Shown one piece after another: positions 5,848-15,500 of a stretch of 64,000 bases of DNA. The notes under the pieces were generated by a model. It was not told where the DNA came from and ran no database searches. It saw only the letters and a list, made by a program, of their open reading frames with translations. The stretch's first letter is position 1. Every line of letters begins with the position of its first letter. The DNA comes from Rhizobium sp. CF122. GTDB taxonomy: Bacteria > Pseudomonadota > Alphaproteobacteria > Rhizobiales > Rhizobiaceae. The position numbers were made by a program, and so were the translations under genes. The DNA is taken from assembly GCF_000282035.1 (NCBI RefSeq), contig NZ_AKKA01000067.1:1-64000 (forward strand), written 5' to 3'.

Positions 5848-6765
5848 ATGACAAGTCCCGAGTTCAATCTGGCCTTCGAGCCCGCCTATGGCCAGGCCGT
5901 GCCGGTTGCGTCAGGCGTGCAGCGCATCACTGTCAACAATCCGAGCGCCTTCACGTTCCACGGCACCAACAGCTATATCGTCGGAGATCGCTCCACGGCG
6001 GTCATCGACCCCGGACCGGAGGACGAGGCGCATTTCCGGGCATTGATGACAGCGCTCGATGGACGCGAGGTCACGCATATTTTCATCAGCCATACGCATC
6101 GCGATCACTCGCCCCTCTCGCGCCGCCTGCAGGCGGCAACCGGTGCGCAGATCGTGGCCGAGGGACCGCACCGCGCCGCCCGCCCCCTATACCTGGGAGA
6201 GGTAAATCTATTCGCAGAGAGCTCGGACTTGGATTTCCGGCCGGACATTGCGATCGGCGACGGCGAAACGATCGAGGGCGACGGTTGGAGCCTGACCGGC
6301 GTGCTGACGCCCGGCCATACCGCCAACCATGCAGCCTTCGCGTTGGAGGGAACGGGAATCCTGTTTTCCGCCGATCATGTCATGGCATGGGCGACGTCCA
6401 TTGTCGCGCCGCCAGACGGCTCCATGGGTGACTACATGACCTCCCTCGACCGGCTGATCGAGCGCCACGACCGCATCCTGCTGCCGGGACATGGCGGTCC
6501 GGTGCGGAAGCCGATCTCCTTCATGCGCGCCCTGAAGACGCACCGGCGAATGCGCGAGCGCGCCGTGCTCGACCGGATCCGCGCCGGCGACAGGAACATT
6601 CCTGACATGGTGAAGGTGATCTATCGCGAGACCGATCCGCGCCTGCATGGCGCTGCCGCTCTCTCGGTTCTTGCCCATATCGAGGATCTGGTGGAGCGAG
6701 GCGAAATCGAGACGGACGGACCGCCTGCGCTGCTGGGATCGTACCGACCTGCGACGCACAGGTAG
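5848..6765 (+). CDS. MBL-fold metallo-hydrolase, LACTB2-like
   Basis: A 305-residue metallo-beta-lactamase-fold enzyme. The metal site is clear: HTHRDHSP near residue 81, a His in PGHTANH near 156, an Asp in SADHVM near 175 and a His in LPGHGGPV near 216. The last 80 residues (RRMRERAVLDRI onward) look like the winged-helix tail of LACTB2-type proteins, which include ribonucleases and thioester hydrolases. It follows the cupin gene without a gap and is followed four bases later by the DCC gene, forming a three-gene operon. Substrate unknown. Confidence 0.8.
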   Translation: MTSPEFNLAFEPAYGQAVPVASGVQRITVNNPSAFTFHGTNSYIVGDRSTAVIDPGPEDEAHFRALMTALDGREVTHIFISHTHRDHSPLSRRLQAATGAQIVAEGPHRAARPLYLGEVNLFAESSDLDFRPDIAIGDGETIEGDGWSLTGVLTPGHTANHAAFALEGTGILFSADHVMAWATSIVAPPDGSMGDYMTSLDRLIERHDRILLPGHGGPVRKPISFMRALKTHRRMRERAVLDRIRAGDRNIPDMVKVIYRETDPRLHGAAALSVLAHIEDLVERGEIETDGPPALLGSYRPATHR

Positions 6766-6769
6766 CCTC

Positions 6770-7219
6770 GTGCGCGACGCCTACAGCTATCGCACCGACG
6801 CCGCCGTGCCGGCCTTTGCCGACGACAAGCCTGTTATCGTCTTCGATGGCGAATGCGTGTTCTGCTCTGCCTGGGTCCAGTTCGTTCTGAAGTATGACAA
6901 GGCGGAGCGTTACCGCTTCCTCGCTGCGCAGTCGCCGCTCGGGGTAGCGCTTTACCGGCACTATGGGCTGGACGGGCGCGACTACGAGACCAACATCCTG
7001 ATCGAAGACGGCCGTGCCCACTTCAAGTCGAGAGGGACGATCCGCATGGCTGTGGGGCTCGGCTTTCCCTGGTCGCTGGTGAAGGTCTTGCGGCTGCTGC
7101 CGCAGGGACTTGCCGACAGGCTTTACGAATTTGTTGCCCGCAACCGATTGCGCATTGCCGGCCGACGCGCGACCTGCTTCGTGCCGAGCCCGGAGCAGAG
7201 GGACCGCTTCCTGGGATAG
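6770..7219 (+). CDS. Thiol-disulfide oxidoreductase, DCC family (DUF393)
   Basis: A 149-residue protein with FDGECVFCSAWVQF near residue 24, the DxxCxxC signature that names the DCC family, on a thioredoxin-like fold. Members are thought to carry out thiol-disulfide exchange; the partner is not known. I place the start at GTG 6770, four bases after the MBL-fold gene stop, because the frame upstream is only the shadow of that gene. The C-terminal part has a pattern of hydrophobic segments (FPWSLVKVLRLLP) usual for the family. Confidence 0.78.
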   Translation: MRDAYSYRTDAAVPAFADDKPVIVFDGECVFCSAWVQFVLKYDKAERYRFLAAQSPLGVALYRHYGLDGRDYETNILIEDGRAHFKSRGTIRMAVGLGFPWSLVKVLRLLPQGLADRLYEFVARNRLRIAGRRATCFVPSPEQRDRFLG

Positions 7220-7267
7220 CTGTCCGGCGGCAAAAAACGTTCATTGGTCGCAAAAGGGTGGACGAAA

Positions 7268-8179
7268 CTAGCTGCCGGCGATGCCGAGCAATTCGGAATC
7301 GAGAGCCTTCAGATAATCCTCGGCGATATCGGCGCTGAGGCCGAGATCGTGCGGGCCGTAGCGCGAGGCGACGCGAACATCGACGAGGGTGGTTTCCGCT
7401 TCCTCGCGCAGGCGGATGACGATGTCGAAACGCAGGCCGAGAACGAGGGTGCGGGTTTCGCCCTGCAGCGTCACGCCGTTCGCCCTTCGAATGAGCTGCG
7501 CCACATCGTCGTCATAGGGACGCGGCGTCGGGATCGGTACAGCCTCAGGAGCCTCGGCGACCGCGCCGTCGTCCGCCTGCTGCTTCGCCGGCCGGTCTTC
7601 GAGATCGCGGCCTGGCTCGCTGTCGCCCTCGGCGCGGGTGATCCGGATGCCGTTCTGCTTGGCCACTTTCTTCACCGCTTCGAGCACGCGGTCGATCGCG
7701 CCGTCATAGCGGCGGCCTGTGAGTTCCGGGTAGGCCTCGAGCTGCTTTTCGCGATCCTCCGGCGTCACATCCGGCTTCCTCTTCAGCCAGATCTGATCGG
7801 CGTTCGGGGTCTTCAGCCAGTCGGGCGCCGAGACGAGATCGCTCGACACATCATAGATTGCCGGCAGCACAAAATAGCGTTCGGCGGCAATCCCGCCTAT
7901 CGCGAGCGGAAGAGCCGCAAAAATAAGGGCTTTCAGCGCGTCAAGCCCGCCTTCGGCACCGGTCAGCCAGAGGCTGCGCAGCCCGGCAAGGGCAAGCAGC
8001 GCCGCGAGGAGCGCAAAGCCCGCGGAGACGAGCAGAACCAGCACCAGGTAGGGCGTGACAAGGCCCGCGAAGCGGTGACCAATCAGAGCCGCAAGGCAGA
8101 GAACCAGCGCAAATGCCCCGAAGCGCCGCGCGAAGCGGGCGGCACTTGAAACGGGGCGGTCGAAACGGATTGCCATCAA
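7268..8179 (-). CDS. Membrane-anchored DUF1499 protein
   Basis: A 303-residue protein with three N-terminal membrane helices (about residues 19-40, 42-69 and 83-102) followed by a soluble domain of the DUF1499 type, recognisable by its YPELTGRRYDGAIDRVLEAV block and the late VDVRVASRYGPHDLG block. DUF1499 domains are widespread in proteobacteria and plants; their role is not known. A Pro-rich acidic linker (about residues 205-225) splits the domain. It converges on the DCC operon with a 48-base gap. MM at the start allows 8179 or 8176. Confidence 0.75.
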   Translation of the reverse strand: MMAIRFDRPVSSAARFARRFGAFALVLCLAALIGHRFAGLVTPYLVLVLLVSAGFALLAALLALAGLRSLWLTGAEGGLDALKALIFAALPLAIGGIAAERYFVLPAIYDVSSDLVSAPDWLKTPNADQIWLKRKPDVTPEDREKQLEAYPELTGRRYDGAIDRVLEAVKKVAKQNGIRITRAEGDSEPGRDLEDRPAKQQADDGAVAEAPEAVPIPTPRPYDDDVAQLIRRANGVTLQGETRTLVLGLRFDIVIRLREEAETTLVDVRVASRYGPHDLGLSADIAEDYLKALDSELLGIAGS

Positions 8180-8354
8180 ACTTACCGGTTACTCGCAAGC
8201 GGCGCGTCCCGCATGAACGCGCAAAAGCGCCCTCGACTTGTTTAGTGCAAGATTCGCCTAAATTGAAACTGTTGTCACGATCGGAGGGACGCAATCCACG
8301 GAGAAGACGACAATGGCGTGCGTGAGCATTTTCTGATATTCCTTGATCTGCAGT

Positions 8355-8374
8355 TGTGTGGTTTGCGTCACACA
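8355..8374. promoter_or_regulatory. Inverted repeat in leader of the 8396 gene
   Basis: TGTGTG at 8355-8360 and CACACA at 8369-8374 are separated by 8 bases and lie about 22 bases before the start codon. The symmetry suits a dimeric regulator, but nothing links it to a particular protein. Confidence 0.3.
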
Positions 8375-8395
8375 CCGACTAACAGGAGAAGGGCA

Positions 8396-8782
8396 ATGAT
8401 TGCACCGGAGCTCGCATCGGGAGCCCAGTCGCCGACGCTGGGGGCAGCCGATCATGCAGATCCGCTTCTGCCGATAGAGCTTCTGGAACTGGAACTGTCA
8501 CTCGACGGATATGATGGCAAATCCGACTTCTGCGAGACGGTCCGCGTGGCTTCGGCTAAGGCCGGCGGGGAATTTCTCTTCGATCTTCCGGCCGAAGGCC
8601 TGATGGACGACTGCAAGCGCATCGCCGTGCTTCGCATCCCCTCGCCCGGCGAGCAGATGCGCGTCGTTCTCGCTGTGCTCGACCACAGCGGCACGGAAAT
8701 CCGCATGGAAGCGCCGGACCCCGCAACAGCCCACCTTGTCCGCTTCGCCGAAGCCTTCGTCAAGGTCCTCGAGCGGTTCTGA
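8396..8782 (+). CDS. Conserved-looking protein of unknown function, 129 aa
   Basis: ATG 8396 follows AGGAGAAGGG, a good ribosome site. The product is acidic and soluble, with no signal peptide. A Leu/Glu-rich stretch near residues 27-40 (PIELLELELSLDGYD) precedes a mixed alpha/beta body ending in a helix (HLVRFAEAFVKVLERF). I do not recognise the family. It ends one base before the stop of the next gene on the other strand. The 215-base leader holds an inverted repeat TGTGTG-N8-CACACA (8355-8374) that could be an operator. Confidence 0.65.
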   Translation: MIAPELASGAQSPTLGAADHADPLLPIELLELELSLDGYDGKSDFCETVRVASAKAGGEFLFDLPAEGLMDDCKRIAVLRIPSPGEQMRVVLAVLDHSGTEIRMEAPDPATAHLVRFAEAFVKVLERF

Positions 8783-8783
8783 C

Positions 8784-9029
8784 CTAGAGCCGCTCAGCCG
8801 CCGCTTCCGCCAGACTGCGGAACGGGAACTTGCGTCCGCATTCGCACTTGATCATGCTGGTTTCCTGGTGATTGGACGCGCGCTGGATGAAGAAGCCGCG
8901 CGGCAGATGATCGACGCTGAAGCCGGGATGCTTGCGCTTCGGATCATCGATCTCGGAGGCTTCGGCAAAGCCGCTATTGCCGCATTGCGGGCAGGTCAGT
9001 TTCTTCGAGAATCGATCGCGCAGTGCCAT
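8784..9029 (-). CDS. Small zinc-ribbon-like protein, 81 aa
   Basis: The product carries two Cys pairs, CPQCGN near residue 13 and CECGRKF near residue 61, spaced as in a zinc ribbon with an insert between the knuckles. The rest is basic and short, with no membrane segment. Such proteins are common conserved unknowns in rhizobia and may bind nucleic acid or protein, but no role is established here. Its 3' end meets the 8396 gene nearly base to base, so the two converge with no room for a terminator. Confidence 0.7.
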   Translation of the reverse strand: MALRDRFSKKLTCPQCGNSGFAEASEIDDPKRKHPGFSVDHLPRGFFIQRASNHQETSMIKCECGRKFPFRSLAEAAAERL

Positions 9030-9223
9030 GCTTGCCTTCCAATATCGTGCGAGCCGTCTTCATACAGACGATCCCCGACGCGCGAAAGCCATTCGCGCCT
9101 CCGGTCGGTCGGCGAGCAGCGATCCCAAAGGTAACTCGTAACCCTAAGCCACTCTTTTAGTTGACTGTAAGCCGTGATTAGCGTCATCTGATTGTGAGAA
9201 ATTTTCGTTGCAAAGACACACCG

Positions 9224-9505
9224 ATGCGTATCCTCGTTCTATCTCTCGCACTCGCCGCAGCTGCCATAAGCCTCTCGGCGTGCCAGACGCTGACGCCGGA
9301 GCAGCAGCGCGCCGCCGACGAAGACCAATGCTTGCGCTATGGCTTCAAACGTGGCACGGATGGCTTTGCAGGCTGCCTCCAGCGCATCGATCTCTACCGC
9401 CGCGCGCAGTACCGCTATGACAGCGACAGGCTCATGATGGGTATGGCGTTCGAGCTAGACCCGTCCTACTACGGGCGCCCTTATTGGCGGCAATATCGTT
9501 GGTAA
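9224..9505 (+). CDS. Small Tyr-rich lipoprotein
   Basis: The 93-residue product has a lipoprotein signal (MRILVLSLALAAAAISLSAC) with lipobox LSAC, so it is lipidated at Cys20. The mature part has Cys in EDQCLRYGF and FAGCLQRI and a Tyr/Arg-rich tail (YYGRPYWRQYRW), usual in small rhizobial envelope lipoproteins. The upstream in-frame ATG at 9194 would bury the signal peptide. Its last 74 bases overlap the 3' end of ppdK on the other strand. Confidence 0.72.
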   Translation: MRILVLSLALAAAAISLSACQTLTPEQQRAADEDQCLRYGFKRGTDGFAGCLQRIDLYRRAQYRYDSDRLMMGMAFELDPSYYGRPYWRQYRW

Positions 9506-12155
9506 TGACCGCCTGCGCGGCTGCAAGCCGAGCGATCGGCACACGGAAGGGTGAACAGGACACGTAATCCAATCCGATCTCTTCGCAGAAATGGATGGAT
9601 ACGGGATCGCCACCGTGTTCGCCGCAGATTCCGAGCTTCATGTCGTTGCGTGTGCGCCTGCCGCGTTCGGCGGCGATGCGGATCAGCTCCCCGACACCAT
9701 CGAAATCCAGCGAAATGAAGGGATCGTGCTCGATAATCCCCTTGCGTTGATAGGTCGGAATGAAGGCGGAAGCATCGTCGCGCGAGATGCCGAAGGTCGT
9801 CTGCGTCAGGTCGTTCGTGCCGAAGGAGAAAAACTCCGCCGCTTCCGCAATGATATGGGCTCTAAGGGCTGCGCGCGGCAATTCGATCATCGTGCCGACC
9901 AGGTAGTCGATCCGCATGCCGGCCTCCGCCATGACGTCGCCGGCAATGGTGTCGATGCGCTCCTTGACGTAGTCCAGTTCTGAGCGCAGCCCGACCAGGG
10001 GCACCATGATCTCGGGCACAACGGCAGCACCCGTTTCATGGGCTGCCGCGACCGCCGCCTCGAAAATCGCGCGCGCCTGCATCTCGACGATCTCAGGATA
10101 GGAAATGGCCAGCCGGCAGCCGCGATGGCCGAGCATCGGATTGAATTCATGCAACGCATCAACGCGCTGGCGCAGCACCGCGGCGTCCATGCCCATCGCG
10201 GCGGAAACGTCGGCGATCTCCTCGTCCGTCTTCGGCAGGAATTCGTGCAATGGCGGATCGAGCAGGCGAATGGTCACCGGCAGGCCATGCATGACGTTGA
10301 ACAGGCTGGCAAAATCATGCCGTTGCACCGGCAGCAAGCTGTCCAGCGCGGCACGGCGACCGGTCTCGTCCTCCGCGAGGATCATCTCGCGCATCAGATG
10401 AATACGGTCGCCCTCGAAGAACATATGCTCAGTACGGCAAAGGCCGATGCCCTCGGCACCAAAGGAGCGGGCTGCGCGCGCGTCAGCCGGCGTATCAGCA
10501 TTGGTGCGCACGGTCATACGACGCGCCCGATCAGCCCATTGCATGATGCGCCCGAAATCGCCCGAAAGCTCCGGCTGGATCATCTGTACGTCGCCCTTCA
10601 GGACCTGTCCGGCCGAACCGTCGATGGTGATGACGTCGCCCTTCTTCAGCGTAACGCCGACGCCGATCAGCCGCTCGTTGCGGGCATCGATGCGCATGCT
10701 GCCGGCGCCGACGACGCAGGGGATGCCCATGCCGCGCGCGACAACGGCGGCGTGACTGGTCATGCCCCCACGCGTCGTCAGAATGCCTTCGGCCGCATGC
10801 ATGCCATGAATGTCTTCGGGACTGGTCTCGACCCGCAGCAGGATGACCTTGCGCCCCTCCTCGGACGCCGTCACGGCCTCCTCGGCCGTGAAGACGATCT
10901 CGCCGGTCGCCGCGCCGGGAGACGCCGGCAGGCCCGTACCGATGACCTCGCGCGACACGCGCGGGTCGATCGTCGGGTGCAGGAGTTGGTCAAGGGACGA
11001 GGGCTCGATGCGAAGCACGGCCTCTTCTTCCGTGATCACCTTCTCATCCACCATGTCGACGGCGATCTTCATCGCCGCGCGCGTCGAGCGCTTTCCGGCA
11101 CGCGTCTGCAGCATCCAGAGCTTTCCGCGTTCAATGGTGAACTCGATATCCTGCATGTCGCGGTAGTGCTCTTCTAGCTCGGTGCAGATGCGCGAGAGCT
11201 CCTTGAAGGCGTCGGGCATCAGCTTTTCCATCGACGGCCGCTCGGAACCAGAGCTGATACGGCCCTCCTCTGTGATGCTCTGCGGAGTGCGAATGCCGGC
11301 AACGACATCCTCTCCCTGCGCATTGACGAGGAATTCGCCGTAAAGCGACTTGTCGCCCGTCGACGGATTGCGGGTGAAGGCAACGCCCGTCGCGGATGAA
11401 TTGCCGTGGTTGCCGAAGACCATGGCCTGGATGTTGATTGCCGTTCCCCAGCCTTCGGGGATATTGTGAAGATGGCGATAGGTGACAGCGCGGGCGCTCA
11501 TCCAGCTGGAGAATACGGCCCCGACCGCGCCCCATAGCTGCACCTCGGGATCCTGGGGAAACTCCTCGCCCAGTTCCTCCTCGATGATGCTCTTGTAGAG
11601 CGAGACCACATGCTGCCATTCGTTGGCGGTCAGTTCCGTGTCGAACTCATAGCCGAGGCGCGCCTTCTCATCCTCGAGAATTTCCTCGAACACTTCATGA
11701 TCGAGACGCATGACGACATCGGCATACATCTGAATGAAACGGCGGTAGCTATCCCAGGCAAAACGCGCGTCGCCGGCGTCGTGGCCGAGCGCCTGCACGG
11801 TTTCGTCGTTGAGGCCGAGATTGAGGACGGTGTCCATCATCCCCGGCATCGAAACGCGTGCTCCGGAGCGCACGGACAGCAGCAGCGGCCGATCACCCGC
11901 GCCGAACCGCCGGCCGGTAATTTGCTCGATGCGCTTGATGCCGGCGCGGACCTGTTCTTTCAGCTCTTCGGCAATCTGTCGCCCGTTCTTGTAGTAGGCA
12001 GAGCAGGCTTCGGCGATGATCGTCAGACCGGGAGGGACAGGAAGACCGAGATTGCACATCTCCGCGAGATTTGCGCCTTTGCCGCCCAAACGCTCCCCGT
12101 CGAGAGCACCACCCTCTGCCTCACCGTTGCCAAATGTATAGACCCACTTGGTCAT
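9432..12155 (-). CDS. ppdK: Pyruvate, phosphate dikinase
   Basis: A 907-residue PpdK, the cytosolic enzyme that interconverts pyruvate + ATP + Pi with phosphoenolpyruvate + AMP + PPi. The N-terminal ATP-grasp domain begins KWVYTFGNGEAEG and shows LGGKGANLAEM. The phosphohistidine swivel domain has TRGGMTSHAAVVARGMG near residue 467. The C-terminal PEP/pyruvate barrel has ENL-type motifs and FFSFGTNDLTQTTFG. The start follows a GGGGGGAAT ribosome site. About 25 residues after the usual end (FRVPIARLAAAQ) are read antisense to the lipoprotein gene, so the stop seems displaced downstream. In rhizobia PpdK supports gluconeogenesis from dicarboxylates. Confidence 0.95.
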   Translation of the reverse strand: MTKWVYTFGNGEAEGGALDGERLGGKGANLAEMCNLGLPVPPGLTIIAEACSAYYKNGRQIAEELKEQVRAGIKRIEQITGRRFGAGDRPLLLSVRSGARVSMPGMMDTVLNLGLNDETVQALGHDAGDARFAWDSYRRFIQMYADVVMRLDHEVFEEILEDEKARLGYEFDTELTANEWQHVVSLYKSIIEEELGEEFPQDPEVQLWGAVGAVFSSWMSARAVTYRHLHNIPEGWGTAINIQAMVFGNHGNSSATGVAFTRNPSTGDKSLYGEFLVNAQGEDVVAGIRTPQSITEEGRISSGSERPSMEKLMPDAFKELSRICTELEEHYRDMQDIEFTIERGKLWMLQTRAGKRSTRAAMKIAVDMVDEKVITEEEAVLRIEPSSLDQLLHPTIDPRVSREVIGTGLPASPGAATGEIVFTAEEAVTASEEGRKVILLRVETSPEDIHGMHAAEGILTTRGGMTSHAAVVARGMGIPCVVGAGSMRIDARNERLIGVGVTLKKGDVITIDGSAGQVLKGDVQMIQPELSGDFGRIMQWADRARRMTVRTNADTPADARAARSFGAEGIGLCRTEHMFFEGDRIHLMREMILAEDETGRRAALDSLLPVQRHDFASLFNVMHGLPVTIRLLDPPLHEFLPKTDEEIADVSAAMGMDAAVLRQRVDALHEFNPMLGHRGCRLAISYPEIVEMQARAIFEAAVAAAHETGAAVVPEIMVPLVGLRSELDYVKERIDTIAGDVMAEAGMRIDYLVGTMIELPRAALRAHIIAEAAEFFSFGTNDLTQTTFGISRDDASAFIPTYQRKGIIEHDPFISLDFDGVGELIRIAAERGRRTRNDMKLGICGEHGGDPVSIHFCEEIGLDYVSCSPFRVPIARLAAAQAVITNDIAANKGARSRTGLARTPYPS

Positions 12156-12274
12156 ATTCCCCCCAACACCAAATTCGGATCAACTTAATCCGTTGGTGTT
12201 GAAATGAAAATCGACAAATGCGGCCGAAATGTTGCGACGCACAATAACTGCGACAGACTGAAGCGTTTGAAGGG

Positions 12275-12314
12275 AGAAAAAGCTTTGCGGGACTGCAACA
12301 AAGTCCCGCAAAGC
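12275..12314 (-). terminator. Strong intrinsic terminator downstream of smc
   Basis: A perfect 13-bp stem (12282-12294 with 12302-12314) with a 7-nt loop. Read on the - strand it is followed at once by CTTTTTCTC, a good T tract. It lies about 225 bases after the smc stop and before ppdK, so it should separate the two transcripts. Confidence 0.85.
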
Positions 12315-12321
12315 CTTATGT

Positions 12322-12346
12322 CCGTCCGGCCAGGAAAACCGGACGG
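12322..12346. repeat. Second hairpin in the smc-ppdK gap
   Basis: CCGTCCGG (12322-12329) pairs with CCGGACGG (12339-12346) around a 9-nt loop. On the - strand it comes just before the terminator at 12275-12314. It has no T tract of its own and may stabilise the smc mRNA 3' end. Confidence 0.5.
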
Positions 12347-12539
12347 GGGGTTCCGCCATACGACTGTCAGAGCCAAAAAGCATTTTGCCCCGATCGCGTC
12401 GCATAGAAAACTACGCAGCCGACATAACTTCGCGGTAAGTCGACGGCGACCTGAAGCAATCTCTAATACAAGATCGGTAGGAAAACATTACCTGAATGGT
12501 GGAGACGGCCCAATCCGGCAGACTTTTTTTGGGCGTTTC

Positions 12540-15500
12540 TCATGCGATTTCACGCAGTTGTTCAGCAGTCTGCAGGTCGACAGACACAAGTTGCGAGACC
12601 CCCTGCTCCGCCATCGTCACGCCGAACAGCCTGTTCATGCGTGCCATGGTGATCGGATTGTGGGTGATGATGACGAAACGCGTCTCGGTGGAGGCAGCCA
12701 TTTCGTCCATCAGGTTGCAGTAGCGCTCGACATTGTGGTCGTCCAATGGGGCGTCCACTTCGTCTAGGACGCAGATCGGCGCCGGATTGGTCAGGAAGAC
12801 GGCAAAGATCAGCGCCATTGCCGTCAGTGCCTGCTCGCCGCCTGAAAGGAGCGTCATCGTCTGCGGTTTCTTGCCCGGCGGACGGGCGAGGATTTCGAGA
12901 CCGGCTTCGAGCGGATCGTCGGATTCGATCAGCTGCAGTTCGGCCGTGCCGCCGCCGAAAAGATGGGTGAAGAGGCGCTGGAATTGGCCGTTGACGACGT
13001 CGAAGGCGGCGATCAGGCGCTCGCGCCCCTCCCGATTGAGGCTCTGGATCGCGCCACGCAACTTGCGGATTGCATCGATCACGTCGTCGCGTTCCTTGAT
13101 CAGCGCCTCGAGCTTCCCGCTCAGTTCCTTCTGCTCTTCCTCAGCGCGCAGGTTGACCGCGCCAAGTCGCTCGCGTTCCATCTTGAGACGTTCGAGTTCG
13201 CGTTCGACCTCGCGAAGGTCGGGCGCTGTCTGCAGCGGCTCCAGTCCTGCGAGCCGAAGCGCCTCATGTGGCGCAACGTTCAGGGTCTCGCGAATTCGCG
13301 CCTCAGTTTCCTGCCGCTTTTCACGAGCGGAGACCAGGCGCTCTTCAGCGCGACCGCGACGCTCGCGGCTTTCGGCGAGTTCGGAGAGAGCAGTCGCCGC
13401 CTTGTGGTCGGCATCGCGCTGGACGAGCTCCGCTTCGGCAAGCACGTCGGCCGCATGGCGGCGCGCTTCCTCGGCCTTCTGGAGTTCGTTCAACAGCGCG
13501 CGTCGCTTGTCGTCGAACTCATCGGGAGCCATCTCGAGCTCGGCGGCCTCCTCGCGCGCCTCTTCCTCGCGATCGCGAAGCGTAGCGATGTGATCCTCGG
13601 CACTCGCAGCGCGCTGACGCCAGGTCTCGCGTTCCTGCCCGATGACCACGATGCGGCGCTGTCGGGCCTCGTTTTCACGGTTGAGGCTTTCGTGGCGGGC
13701 CCGCGCTTCGGCGAGCGCACCACGATCAGTCGCGACCTCGGCCTGCTGCGACCGAAGCCGTTCGTCCATCGCCGTCAAATCAGGGGCATCTTCCAGCTCG
13801 ATTTGGGCGTTTTCTTCCTGGACTGAGATGTCTTCAAGCTGGATCTGGAGTTGACTGACAGCCTCGGCAACGACATCGCGGCGACGGATGAGATCGCCGG
13901 AGGCTCGTTCGGCCACTGCCAGTGCTTCACGCGCCTCGGCGAGTTGCCGCGCAGACATACGGCTCTTCTCGCGCGCCTCGGCAAGGCGGCGCTCTTGCAG
14001 GCGAATGGCATCGGCCGCACCAGCCAGGCGTTCCTCTGCTTCAGCGAGTATGTCGCGGGCAAGCGCGGCTTCGCTTTCCAGTTCGGCGAGCCGGTTCTTC
14101 TGCGCCAGCCGCAGCGCGGCCGCGCTCGGTGCATCGGCACCGGTGACGTGGCCGTCCCAACGGTAGACGGAGCCTTCCTTGGTCACCAGACGTTGGCCGG
14201 GCTTGAGATCCTTCATCAGCGCCGCAGCATCCGAAGCGGAGACGAGGCCGATTTGTTTCAGGCGACGCATCAGCGCGGCAGGGGCGCGAACGTAGTCAAC
14301 CAACGGCGTCACACCGGCCGGCAGCGCCGGGTCCGCGACACCGTCGCCATTGCCAGACCAATGAGCCGGCGCCTTGGAATCAAGCGGGGATTCGATGTCG
14401 TCACCCAACGCTGCGCCGAGCGCCGTTTCAAAGCCGCGGTCGACGCGCAGCTGATCGGCGGCCGGCGCAAATTCGCCTGCGGCGGCGCCGGCAGCGAGCA
14501 TGCGTGCAATGGTCCGGGCTTCGGTTTCGATGGCGTTCAGCTTCCCACGCGCCTGATCGACCGGCGATCGGGAGAGAGCTTCTGCCTGGCGGGCAGCGAC
14601 CAAGGTCTGCTCGACGCTTTGGATCGCGGCTTCCGCCTCGGCAACAGCCTGCTCGCCTACCTCCACCACGGCCCGCTTCTCGTCCGGATCGGGCAGGCTA
14701 GCAATCGTCTCGCCGATTGCGGAGAGCTCGCGATTGGCCTCATCCATCTGCCGTTCAAGGCGCATCTTGCGATCGGCAAGGTCGCGAATGGCGCGCTCAA
14801 GCTGGTTGCGTCCAGCTGCAGCCTCGGCACGTTCGGCCGTCAGCGCGGTAAAAATACGCTCGCTGTCGGCAAGCTTTGCGGCTGCCTCCTCGAAGGCCTC
14901 GCGGGTCTCTTCGGCAAAACGGCCGGAGTCGGCAAGGATCTCGGCGATCTCGGCTTCTTCGGTATCCAACCGCGCCAGGATTGCCGCGTTGTCTGCCACC
15001 AGCCGCTCCTCGCGGCGGATGTCTTCGCCGAGCTGTGCAAGGCGGCGGGTCAGTTCGTCGCGACGGCGCAGGATGCGGTTAGCGTCCTCCTCAAGCTGAG
15101 TCTTGGCGATCTGCAGACGCTGCACCGCGGCGGCGGCACGCGCTTCGCCCTCGCGCAGTTCCGGCAGCTTGAGGCTCGCAATGCCCTGGGCCTTGGCGGC
15201 CTCCATCTGCATCTGCGCCTTTTCGGCGACGACGACGGTTGCCTGATTGAGCGCACTGTCGGCTTCCGCTTCCGCCTCTTTGGCCTGAACCCAGCGGATA
15301 TGCAGGAGCATTGCCTCGCGGGCGCGGATATCGGCGGACAGCGACTTGAAGCGACTTGCCTGACGCGCCTGACGCTTCAAGCTCTCGATCTGGCTCTCGA
15401 GCTGCGAGGTTACGTCGTCGAGACGTTCGAGATTGCCTTCGGCGGCACGCAGGCGAAGCTCGGCTTCGTGGCGGCGCGAATGCAGGCCTGATATGCCGGC

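Larger units (their letters stand above)
12156..12539. other. smc-ppdK intergenic region
   Basis: Besides the two hairpins I see no gene here. Open frames at 12180-12404 and 12204-12767 lack ribosome sites and run across the hairpins. The 120 bases next to ppdK must hold its promoter and leader; the stretch between 12400 and 12539 is AT-richer than its surroundings but shows no clear motif. Confidence 0.5.

Noticed and set aside
13851..15491. A 546-codon + strand frame inside smc
   Set aside because: Antisense to the smc coiled coil in GC-rich DNA; no ribosome site and no recognisable fold.
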